A stretch of 32,175 nucleotides of DNA, from positions 1-32,175 of the forward strand of contig JAGHVO010000078.1 in NCBI GenBank assembly GCA_018064245.1, in the 5' to 3' direction. Below the pieces are notes generated by a model. The model was not told the origin of the DNA. It was given only the letters and a program-made list of their open reading frames with translations, and searched no databases. The stretch is from Candidatus Colimorpha pelethequi (GTDB lineage Bacteria; Bacteroidota; Bacteroidia; Bacteroidales; P3). Of the stretch, positions 1-6,794 are shown in pieces. How positions within the stretch are numbered: position 1 is the first letter of the stretch; every line of letters begins with the position of its first letter. A program made the position numbers and the translations under genes.

Positions 1-2
1 GT

Positions 3-1061
3 AATAAGTACGGTACTCACCGTGTAATCGAACCCAAGGGCGTTCTTCCTCAGCCAGCTAACAAATTGGACAATAACATGGATGTTTTGTACGACAATGA
101 AATCCTCATCGACGTACAGACTTTGAACATCGACTCCGCTTCCTTCACCGATATCCACAACTATGCCAAGCAACAGGCTGGTGAAGGCGCTTCCCAAGAG
201 AAAATCATGGAAGAAGTCAAGAAGGAAATGTTCCTCAACGTTGAGCTCCAGGGCAAGCATCGTAACCGTCGTACCGGTTCTGGCGGTATGCTCCTCGGCA
301 AAGTAGAGAAGATTGGTGACGCTTTGAAGGGCAAAATCGACCTCAAAGAAGGTGACCGTATCGCTACCCTCGTAAGCCTTTCTCTTACTCCTCTCCGTAT
401 TGACGATATTCTCGCTATCCGTCCCGAAGTTGACCAGGTTGACATCAAAGGTAAGGCTATCCTTTTCGAAAGCGGTATCTACGCTAAGATTCCTACCGAT
501 ATGCCCGAAAAGCTCGCGCTCTCCGCATTGGACGTTGCCGGTGCTCCCGCACAGACTGCAAAACTCTGTCAGTATGGCCAGACCGTTGTTATCCTCGGCG
601 CCGGTGGCAAGAGCGGTATGCTCTGCTGCTACGAGGCTAAAAAGCGCGTAGGCGTTACCGGTAAGGTTATCGGTATTGCCAACAGCCCCAAATCGACCCA
701 GCGTATCAAGGACCTCGGTTTCTGCGATATCGTTGAGAGCGCTGCCGGTATGACTCCCGTACAGGTTTACGAACTTGTTGAGAAGCTCACCAACGGCAAG
801 ATGGCTGACGTTACCATCAACTGCGTAAACGTTCCCGATCAGGAAATGACCGCCGTACTCTGCACCAAGGATGACGGTATCGTTTATTTCTTCTCCATGG
901 CTACCAGCTTCACCAAGGCTTCCCTCGGTGCTGAAGGTATCGGCAGCGATGTGAACATGATCATGGGCAATGGTTACACCAAGGGTCACGCCGAGTTCAC
1001 TTTGCAGGAACTCCGCGAAAGCCCCAAGCTCCGCAAGATCTTCGAAGAGCTCTATGCTTAA
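3..1061 (+). CDS. kdd: L-erythro-3,5-diaminohexanoate dehydrogenase (5' partial)
   Basis: This enzyme (EC 1.4.1.11) oxidatively deaminates 3,5-diaminohexanoate to 5-amino-3-oxohexanoate with NAD(P), a cytoplasmic step in lysine fermentation. The reading frame is open from base 3, and the translation before the first possible start (NKYGTHRVIEPKGVLPQPA) looks like normal family N-terminus, so the true start lies upstream of the window; the TTG at 66 is not the start. A Rossmann nucleotide-binding motif GAGGKSG is encoded at 597-617, in the expected middle of the protein. The conserved stretch around LDVAGAPAQTAKL precedes it. Lysine 2,3-aminomutase follows on the same strand after a small inserted gene, which supports the pathway assignment. 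The identification rests on family recognition and on this neighbour. Confidence 0.9.
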   Translation, partial: NKYGTHRVIEPKGVLPQPANKLDNNMDVLYDNEILIDVQTLNIDSASFTDIHNYAKQQAGEGASQEKIMEEVKKEMFLNVELQGKHRNRRTGSGGMLLGKVEKIGDALKGKIDLKEGDRIATLVSLSLTPLRIDDILAIRPEVDQVDIKGKAILFESGIYAKIPTDMPEKLALSALDVAGAPAQTAKLCQYGQTVVILGAGGKSGMLCCYEAKKRVGVTGKVIGIANSPKSTQRIKDLGFCDIVESAAGMTPVQVYELVEKLTNGKMADVTINCVNVPDQEMTAVLCTKDDGIVYFFSMATSFTKASLGAEGIGSDVNMIMGNGYTKGHAEFTLQELRESPKLRKIFEELYA

Positions 1062-1071
1062 TTAATAGATT

Positions 1072-1146
1072 GGAAGATTTGAAGATTTGGAGATTTGAAG
1101 GCTTTGAAACACTCAATGCAAGCGAATCTTCAAATCTTCAAACTTC
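1072..1146. repeat. Inverted repeat pair left of the S23 gene
   Basis: GAAGATTTGAAGATT at 1073-1087 has its exact 15-base complement AATCTTCAAATCTTC at 1125-1139, so the transcript between kdd and the S23 gene can fold into a long hairpin. The left arm continues as a degenerate 8-base repeat to 1100 and the right arm to 1146. Confidence 0.75.
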
Positions 1147-1173
1147 GTTTCTTCTCAAATAATAGATTTTAGG

Positions 1174-1527
1174 ATGGCGTTGTTTGAAGATTTAAAAGTT
1201 TGGCAATTGTCACAAGAACTGACAGTTGAAATATACAGACTTTTACATCAAAACAATGACTATGGCTTTAAAGATCAAATACAAAGGGCTTCCGTTTCCA
1301 TAATGAATAATATTGCAGAAGGAAGCGAGTCTGGTTCGGATGCTTTGTATTTGAAATTTTTAAAGATTGCAAAGGGTAGTTGTGCAGAAGTGCGCTCTAT
1401 GCTTTATCTTAGTAAAGAATTGGGCTATTGTACAAATGAGGATGTTATGAATCTGATAGATAAGACTCTTTTTATATCACGTTCTCTCAATAGACTAATC
1501 CTTTATTACCAGCAAAAGAATGCGTAA
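1174..1527 (+). CDS. Four-helix-bundle protein, S23/IVS family
   Basis: This 117-residue protein matches the small four-helix-bundle family first known from intervening sequences in 23S rRNA genes. Family signs are the N-terminal FEDLKVWQ, the central DQIQRASVSIMNNIAEG, and KGSCAEVRSML followed by a helical C-terminus (LNRLILYYQQ). Its length is normal for the family. The molecular role is unknown; a structure-based proposal in the family is nucleic-acid binding. The coding sequence is visibly richer in A and T than kdd and kamA on either side, and complementary short repeats lie on both flanks (1072-1146 and 1591-1623). This suggests a later insertion into the lysine locus. Family assignment is firm; mobility is inference. 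Confidence 0.88.
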   Translation: MALFEDLKVWQLSQELTVEIYRLLHQNNDYGFKDQIQRASVSIMNNIAEGSESGSDALYLKFLKIAKGSCAEVRSMLYLSKELGYCTNEDVMNLIDKTLFISRSLNRLILYYQQKNA

Positions 1528-1590
1528 TTTGTTTTTCCAACAGATGGTTTCCCTTGTATCTGGATCAATCTTCAACCAGACTAAGCCCTG

Positions 1591-1623
1591 CAAATCTTCA
1601 AATCTACAAATCTTCAAAACTTT
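1591..1623. repeat. Right-flank repeat of the S23 gene
   Basis: An AATCTTC-rich short-period repeat ends 6 bases before the kamA start codon. AATCTTCAAATCT at 1593-1605 is the exact complement of AGATTTGAAGATT at 1075-1087, so the S23 gene lies between inverted repeats. The same strand also carries the related right arm at 1125-1146. Confidence 0.7.
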
Positions 1624-1629
1624 AGAATC

Positions 1630-2880
1630 ATGAAAGTTAACCGCAGAAAAGAGCTGTTCCCCAACGTTACCGACGAACAGTGGAACGATTGGACTTGGCA
1701 AGTTGCCCATCGTATTGAGACTTACGAAGAACTGAGCAAGTATTTCACCTTCACCGACGAAGAGGCTGATGGCATCAAGAAGGCCTTGGCAAAATTCCGT
1801 ATGGCCATCACTCCGTATTATTTAAGCTTGATTGACCCCAACGACCCATACGACCCCATCCGTCGCCAGGCTATCCCTTCTGGTCCCGAGTGTAACATCG
1901 CGCCCGCCGACCTCAACGACCCTCTGCACGAGGATGAAGATTCTCCCGCTCCTGGTTTGACGCATCGCTATCCGGATCGCGTGCTCTTCCTTATCACCGA
2001 CATGTGCTCCATGTACTGCCGTCACTGTACCCGTCGTCGTTTTGCTGGTCAGAAAGATGACGAGTCGCCCAACGACCGCATTGAGAAGTGTCTTGAATAT
2101 ATTGAGAAGACCGAATGCGTGCGCGACGTTCTCTTGAGCGGTGGCGACGCTTTGATGGTCAGCGACAAAAAGTTGGAATACATCATTTCCCGTTTGCGCA
2201 AAATCAAGCATGTCGAGATCGTTCGTTTGGGCAGCCGCACCCCCGTTGTGTGCCCCCAGCGTATCACCGACGACCTCTGCAATATGTTGAAGAAATATCA
2301 TCCCATTTGGCTCAACACTCACTTCAACCATCCTAATGAGATGACTCCCGAAGCTGAGGCTGCTCTCGCAAAGCTCGCCAATGCTGGTATTCCTCTGGGC
2401 AACCAGACTGTTTTGCTGAGAGGCGTAAACGACTGCGTACATGTGATGAAGAAACTCATGCACGAATTGGTTCGCAACCGCGTTCGTCCGTACTACATCT
2501 ACCAGTGCGACCTCTCCATGGGTCTTGAGCATTTCCGTACTCCCGTCAGCAAGGGTATTGAGATTATCGAAGCGCTCCGCGGTCATACCTCCGGCTATGC
2601 TGTTCCCACTTTCGTGGTTGACGCTCCCGGTGGCGGCGGAAAGACCCCAGTTATGCCTAACTATGTTATTTCTCAAAGTCCCAACAAGGTCATCCTCCGC
2701 AATTTCGAAGGTGTTATCACTACCTACACCGAACCTCGCGAATACCACGAGGATTGCCATTGTGAGGCTTGTGAAGCAAAACGTCGTATCGAAGAGGGCG
2801 TAGCCTCCTTGCTTGAAACCGATCGTATGGCTCTTGAGCCCAGCCACTTGCTTCGTCACGAACGCAACAAGAAAAACTAG
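1630..2880 (+). CDS. kamA: Lysine 2,3-aminomutase
   Basis: This radical-SAM, PLP-dependent enzyme (EC 5.4.3.2) converts L-lysine to L-beta-lysine, the first step of lysine fermentation. The [4Fe-4S]-binding cysteines of CSMYCRHC fall at residues 126, 130 and 133, and the PLP-binding lysine in PGGGGK is residue 338; both agree with the spacing of characterised clostridial enzymes. Its 416 residues are normal for the family. A zinc-site-like cysteine cluster (CHCEAC) sits near the C-terminus, as in characterised homologues. The ATG follows the short-period repeat by 6 bases. kdd lies upstream on the same strand, but the other lysine-pathway genes (kamDE, kce, kal, kat) are not downstream; porQ is. 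They could lie upstream of the window. Confidence 0.96.
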   Translation: MKVNRRKELFPNVTDEQWNDWTWQVAHRIETYEELSKYFTFTDEEADGIKKALAKFRMAITPYYLSLIDPNDPYDPIRRQAIPSGPECNIAPADLNDPLHEDEDSPAPGLTHRYPDRVLFLITDMCSMYCRHCTRRRFAGQKDDESPNDRIEKCLEYIEKTECVRDVLLSGGDALMVSDKKLEYIISRLRKIKHVEIVRLGSRTPVVCPQRITDDLCNMLKKYHPIWLNTHFNHPNEMTPEAEAALAKLANAGIPLGNQTVLLRGVNDCVHVMKKLMHELVRNRVRPYYIYQCDLSMGLEHFRTPVSKGIEIIEALRGHTSGYAVPTFVVDAPGGGGKTPVMPNYVISQSPNKVILRNFEGVITTYTEPREYHEDCHCEACEAKRRIEEGVASLLETDRMALEPSHLLRHERNKKN

Positions 2881-2978
2881 TGAATTGACAACCCAATTTA
2901 GAGTGTAGCATATAAATTTTGAGTTTGCAGAGCGGTGTGCTTTTTGCGCTACAAACAGCACTCTATTTTCTACAATCA

Positions 2979-4040
2979 ATGAAATTCACTCGTTTCGGCA
3001 TTTGGATTATTCTGCTTTGCGCTTTGGCTGTACCGTCGGCCAAAGCGCAAATTGCTGGTATCTCCTCATTGTCGATATTGGACATGTCGCTCAATTCCCG
3101 TTCCAATGCGTTGGGCATGGACTATCTTTCGGTGTCGGACAACGATTTCTCGCTCACGCTGGACAATCCTGCGCTCATCGGTGATTGGATCAACAACAAT
3201 GCTTCGCTCAATTTCACTACGGCTTTTGAGAAGGCGAACTATGGCTCTTTGGCCTACGGACTGAAAACGAACCGATTGGGTGCTTTTGCCATTGGATTTC
3301 GTTTCTTCAACTATGGAAGGTTTCATGGCTACGACGAAGAAGAGGTATCCATGGGCGATTTCTTCGCTGCCGACTATGTGTTGTCTGTAGGGTGGGGTAT
3401 GGCTATTGACTCCAATTTTAGTTTTGGTGTCAATTTCAAGCCTGTTTATTCCAATTACGATGGCTATACCGCTTTTGCCGTCGCGTTCGATTTGGCGGGA
3501 AACTATTGCAGTGACGATAAGTTGTTTTCGGCCACGCTTATGGCGCGCAATATAGGCAAGCAGGTTGTCATTTTTGACGAGACTTTTGAGAAGGTACCTT
3601 TCGAACTCACTGCGGCACTTTCCTACAAACTCAAGAATGCGCCTTTTCGTTTGTTCCTCAACCTTACAGAGTTGCAAAAATGGAACTTGCGCTACGAGGA
3701 TGCATTGAATCCAACCTCTTCTACGGATCCATTTACGGGCGTAGTCACAACCCAGTCGAAGGGCACTGTGTTTCTCGACAATCTTGCGCGGCATTTGCAA
3801 GTTGGCGTCGAACTTTCGGTCAAGAAAGTGTTCTATGCCAGATTGGGCTATAACTACCGTCAGATGAAAGAGGTGCAGTCGTTCGGTAATTTCAACGCAG
3901 GAGGTTTCTCGTTTGGATTTGGCTTGAATGTCAAAGGCTTTGATTTTTGCTATTCCCGTAACAACTATCATTATGGCCAGGCGCCGAACTTTATCACCAT
4001 TACCACTGACCTCAACCGCTTTTTCAAAAAGATAAAATAG
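2979..4040 (+). CDS. porQ: Type IX secretion system protein PorQ
   Basis: PorQ-family proteins are outer-membrane-associated beta-barrel components of the Bacteroidota type IX secretion machinery, linked to attachment of secreted cargo at the cell surface. The protein has 353 residues from this start. It begins with a clear signal peptide (MKFTRFGIWIILLCALAVPS, cleavage near AKA-Q) and continues with the family-like LDMSLNSRSNALGMDYLSVSDND-type opening, DNPALIGD and alternating aromatic beta strands. The frame is open back to a TTG at 2919, but the ATG at 2979 puts a signal peptide at the N-terminus and is preferred. No other secretion genes are nearby, which is common for porQ. It starts about 100 bases after kamA, and any co-transcription is unproven. 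Confidence 0.83.
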   Translation: MKFTRFGIWIILLCALAVPSAKAQIAGISSLSILDMSLNSRSNALGMDYLSVSDNDFSLTLDNPALIGDWINNNASLNFTTAFEKANYGSLAYGLKTNRLGAFAIGFRFFNYGRFHGYDEEEVSMGDFFAADYVLSVGWGMAIDSNFSFGVNFKPVYSNYDGYTAFAVAFDLAGNYCSDDKLFSATLMARNIGKQVVIFDETFEKVPFELTAALSYKLKNAPFRLFLNLTELQKWNLRYEDALNPTSSTDPFTGVVTTQSKGTVFLDNLARHLQVGVELSVKKVFYARLGYNYRQMKEVQSFGNFNAGGFSFGFGLNVKGFDFCYSRNNYHYGQAPNFITITTDLNRFFKKIK

Positions 4041-4094
4041 TGATTGGGCGATATGCCCACAAACCTTAATTTAATTATCAATAAATAACTTAAA

Positions 4095-4991
4095 ATGAAA
4101 CGTTTGTTATTGGTCCTTTCCGCATCGATGCTTTTGCTTTGTGTTGCCTGCAAGCCTAAGACCATAGCCGATATCCCCTCCCAGTATGTGACGCTTGAGG
4201 ATGGTGCGAAGGTTCATTACAAGGTTTGCGGTAGCGGCGGCATCACGTTGCTTTTTGTCCATGGTTTCGGCTGTGATGTCAACGTGTGGGAAAAACAATA
4301 TGAGGCTTTCCGCCACGACACCATCCGTATGGTTTTCGTCGATTTGCCGGGCTATGGTCAGAGCGACAAGCCCGAAACAGCCTATACTCTCGACTATTTT
4401 GCCGATGCTGTCAAGGCTGTCATAGACCAGCTGCAATTGCGGCGTGTGGTGCTTGTGGGTCATAGTCTGGGTACGCCGGTGTGCCGTCAGGTGGTGTTTA
4501 AGTATCCTGAAGTATCCGCTGCATTATGCGACATAGATGGTGTATATTGTTTCTATACCGATGATGCGGACTCGGCCAACTACCGTCATCAAATCAATGA
4601 TTTTGTCGAGATGTTTCATGGCGAGAGCTACAAACAGAATATCATAGATTTTGTAAGCACATTGTCGGGCCCTTTTACGCCGGAATGGGTTACAACCTAT
4701 GCTTTGAGCACGATGCCTCGTACCGAGGAGAATGTGGCTTACAGCACGATGAGCAATCTTGTGAATAAGGACTACTGGACAGGCGAGAAAATCAATATCC
4801 CGACATTGATTCTTTGTACGCGCAATTCGGGCCTCGATGCCGACAACAAGCATAAAATGGATGAACTCTATAATGACGCGACTTATGTCGAGTTAGCGAA
4901 TACGGGCCATTTCATTATGATGGAGGATGCTGGCATTTTCAACAACCTTCTTGAGAGGAGCTATGAAAAATGGAAGGTTACAGAGCTTTAA
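4095..4991 (+). CDS. Alpha/beta-hydrolase lipoprotein
   Basis: This is an exported hydrolase of unknown substrate. Residues 1-19 form a lipoprotein signal ending in LLLCVAC, with Cys19 as the likely lipidated residue, so the enzyme is probably membrane-anchored in the periplasm or at the surface. The fold is recognised from LLFVHGFGCDVNVW (oxyanion-hole region), VDLPGYGQSDKP, the nucleophile elbow GHSLG with Ser124, a candidate acidic residue in the NSGLDADN segment, and the C-terminal NTGHFI, which carries the likely catalytic histidine. Its 298 residues are typical. It follows porQ by 54 bases. Esterase, lipase or peptidase-like activity cannot be told apart from sequence alone. Confidence 0.85.
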   Translation: MKRLLLVLSASMLLLCVACKPKTIADIPSQYVTLEDGAKVHYKVCGSGGITLLFVHGFGCDVNVWEKQYEAFRHDTIRMVFVDLPGYGQSDKPETAYTLDYFADAVKAVIDQLQLRRVVLVGHSLGTPVCRQVVFKYPEVSAALCDIDGVYCFYTDDADSANYRHQINDFVEMFHGESYKQNIIDFVSTLSGPFTPEWVTTYALSTMPRTEENVAYSTMSNLVNKDYWTGEKINIPTLILCTRNSGLDADNKHKMDELYNDATYVELANTGHFIMMEDAGIFNNLLERSYEKWKVTEL

Positions 4992-4994
4992 GTT

Positions 4995-5055
4995 GGTTAA
5001 TGGTAACCTATGATAGGTGCGTGGTGAACTAGCTGTTCGCTATTGTTCTAGAACA
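4995..5055. repeat. Cluster of short inverted repeats upstream of lplA
   Basis: The 79-base gap between the hydrolase and lplA contains four consecutive dyads: GGTTA/TAACC (4995-5008), CCTAT-G-ATAGG (5007-5017), GAAC/GTTC with a 5-base spacer (5026-5038), and the perfect 12-base palindrome TGTTCTAGAACA (5044-5055). The last ends 15 bases before the lplA start. Operator or RNA-structure roles are possible; individually the shorter ones could be chance. Confidence 0.45.
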
Positions 5056-5070
5056 TAACACTTTGTATAA

Positions 5071-6033
5071 ATGCAACTTCGACTTGTTGTCAGTAATCAG
5101 ACAAATCCCTATTGGAATGTCTCCGTCGAAAACTACTTGCTTTCTCTTCCCGAGAAAGATGTTGTGACTATGTACCTTTGGAAAAACCATCGTACAGTTG
5201 TCATAGGACAGAATCAGAATCCTTATTCTGAGTGCAATGTAGAGTTGCTATGCAAAGAAGGCGGTTATGTGATGCGTCGCACTACAGGCGGTGGTGCGGT
5301 ATATCACGACGATGGCAACATCAATTTTTCGTTTATCGCCTCGCCGGAGCTTTACGACCAGCATCGCCAGTTTTCCGTCTTGCAGAAGGCCGTGGGGTAC
5401 TATGGATTGCATACTGAACTTTCGGGTCGCAACGATGTGCTTTGTGAAGGCAGGAAATTCTCGGGAAACGCATTTTCCAAGGGTCGTTACCAAAACCTCC
5501 ATCACGGCACGGTGCTTATAAAAGGTAACATTGATGACTTGCAACGCTATTTGCGCGTAAAGCCGGCCAAATTACAGAAACATGGCGTGAAATCGGTGCA
5601 GAGTCGTGTGGTAAATCTTTCCGAATTGGCCGAAGTCAGTAGCGAGAATATAGTACCTCGGCTCATAAAGGCTTTTGAAGAGGTATATCAGTCTAAGGCT
5701 CAGTTTGTTGACTTTAATGAACTAATACTTTTGAAAGAAGTCAAGATGCTTTATGAGAAATATAGCAGCGACGCATGGCTTTTTGCCCGTTGGCGAGGCT
5801 TCTGCTCTCAGTATGTTGCTCAGTTTGAATGGGGTGGAGTGGAACTCTCGTTGGATATTGATGCCGAACACCAACTCGTCCGAGGCGCGTCGTTGGCTAC
5901 CGACTGCCTGGATATAAATTTGACTCGTCAAGTGGAAGACCTTCTTGTTGGGGCGAGCTCAGTCGAGCGGCCTGTGGCTCCAGAAGGTGCGTCAAAAACA
6001 ATGATAGAAGATGTCTTGAATCTTATCTATTGA
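5071..6033 (+). CDS. lplA: Lipoate--protein ligase A
   Basis: LplA (EC 6.3.1.20) activates lipoate with ATP and attaches it to a lysine of lipoyl domains in 2-oxoacid dehydrogenases or the glycine-cleavage H protein. The family signature RRTTGGGAVYHDDGNINFSF is present in the N-terminal third, preceded by VVIGQNQNPYSECN. KFSGNAFSKGR and HHGTVLIKGNIDDLQRYL follow, which correspond to the lipoyl-AMP-binding site. The C-terminal accessory domain is also present, so the 320-residue length matches the two-domain bacterial ligase. It is probably the last gene of its transcript, since a strong bidirectional terminator begins 17 bases after the stop codon. Confidence 0.93.
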   Translation: MQLRLVVSNQTNPYWNVSVENYLLSLPEKDVVTMYLWKNHRTVVIGQNQNPYSECNVELLCKEGGYVMRRTTGGGAVYHDDGNINFSFIASPELYDQHRQFSVLQKAVGYYGLHTELSGRNDVLCEGRKFSGNAFSKGRYQNLHHGTVLIKGNIDDLQRYLRVKPAKLQKHGVKSVQSRVVNLSELAEVSSENIVPRLIKAFEEVYQSKAQFVDFNELILLKEVKMLYEKYSSDAWLFARWRGFCSQYVAQFEWGGVELSLDIDAEHQLVRGASLATDCLDINLTRQVEDLLVGASSVERPVAPEGASKTMIEDVLNLIY

Positions 6034-6050
6034 AGTCGGCGATAAGGACA

Positions 6051-6084
6051 AAAAAAAGACGCATCTGCAGATGCGTCTTTTTTT
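6051..6084. terminator. Bidirectional intrinsic terminator
   Basis: A perfect 34-base palindrome: AAAAAAAGACGCATCTG and its exact complement. The A7 and T7 ends give a U-tract on both strands, so it can stop lplA from the left and the convergent lipoprotein gene from the right. Confidence 0.95.
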
Positions 6085-6099
6085 ATGGATAAACATTGA

Positions 6100-6549
6100 T
6101 TATTTGATGGACTTCATCAAGTTGGTCAATGCTGTGGATGAACTTGTAGTGGTCGTTGTGTTTGTGGAAGTCTGAGAATTCAGGCCAGACAATCCGTTTG
6201 CGGCGAGCAAAGCGGTCGTGAAAGCGTCTGCGTTGTTGGGGGTGATGATAGAGGTTCCTGCGCTAATGGCGCCAGCAGTGAAGGATTTGCGATAGTTGGC
6301 GTCGTCCTTGTTGGCTTTCAACTGAGTGTAGCAGGTGGCTACGATAATGGCGCTGCTCAAGTTTGCGGCATTGGTGAGGTCAATCTTTCCAAGAGTTTTG
6401 TAGCTGTTGTAAAGAGTTGTAATGGCGGTTGCGCACTGTTGGCCGCTCAGCATGGCTGCTGCGTTTGAGGAGGCTGAATTTGAAAGAGAGGTGCATGCAG
6501 TGAAAGCAATCATTGCAAGCCCTACGAAGAACATACTGATTTTTTTCAT
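6100..6549 (-). CDS. Small hypothetical lipoprotein
   Basis: This 149-residue protein starts with a lipoprotein signal (MKKISMFFVGLAMIAFTAC, lipidated Cys19). The mature part is alanine- and serine-rich and contains ATAITTLYNSYKTLGKIDL, which resembles a group of uncharacterised Bacteroidales lipoproteins with an LYxxYKxxGKxDLxN segment. The C-terminus has a low-complexity serine/threonine run. No enzymatic motif is visible. It stands alone: a -7-like box lies upstream (6584-6591) and the shared terminator closes it 15 bases past its stop. It is probably an inner-face outer-membrane or surface lipoprotein; the function is unknown. Confidence 0.75.
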   Translation of the reverse strand: MKKISMFFVGLAMIAFTACTSLSNSASSNAAAMLSGQQCATAITTLYNSYKTLGKIDLTNAANLSSAIIVATCYTQLKANKDDANYRKSFTAGAISAGTSIITPNNADAFTTALLAANGLSGLNSQTSTNTTTTTSSSTALTNLMKSIK

Positions 6550-6583
6550 GATATAGATTTTAAGGTTTATTCAATTTAGTCTG

Positions 6584-6591
6584 CAAAGGTA
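6584..6591 (-). promoter_or_regulatory. -7 box for the small lipoprotein gene
   Basis: On the minus strand the bases read TACCTTTG, followed by CA, matching the Bacteroidota TAnnTTTG element. It lies 35 bases upstream of the start codon at 6549. A clear -33 TTG is not seen. Confidence 0.6.
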
Positions 6592-6726
6592 CACATTTAT
6601 TGTGATATTGTGAGATTTTTTTTCATTATTTAATAGTCGAAAGACATTGATACTTATCGTATGAGCATTGTGTTTTCTTTGTGGGATTTAAATTCAGGAT
6701 TTAGAAATATAAATCACAAAAAACTA

Positions 6727-6757
6727 TTGTTTATTCATTTTTTTATTCGTATCTTTG
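6727..6757 (+). promoter_or_regulatory. Bacteroidota promoter of pruA
   Basis: TTG at 6727-6729, a 20-base spacer and TATCTTTG at 6750-6757 match the Bacteroidota sigma-factor consensus closely. The expected start of transcription is near 6764, about 30 bases before the pruA ATG. Confidence 0.8.
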
Positions 6758-6794
6758 CATATTCAAATATAAAACACTATTAAACATTTTCATT

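Noticed and set aside
66-68. TTG as the start of kdd
   Set aside because: The upstream in-frame sequence from base 3 is open and family-like, so the gene begins outside the window.
2901-2963. Possible riboswitch-like fold between kamA and porQ (GAGTG TAGC with GCTA and CACTC)
   Set aside because: Pairing needs a 7-base bulge, the stems are 4-5 bases, and no known riboswitch core is visible.
2919-2978. TTG start that extends PorQ by 20 residues
   Set aside because: The extension would bury the signal peptide; ATG at 2979 gives a standard exported N-terminus.
1822-2979. Long minus-strand reading frame (385 residues) over kamA
   Set aside because: It is antisense to a well-recognised gene, has no family features, and arises from the codon bias of kamA.
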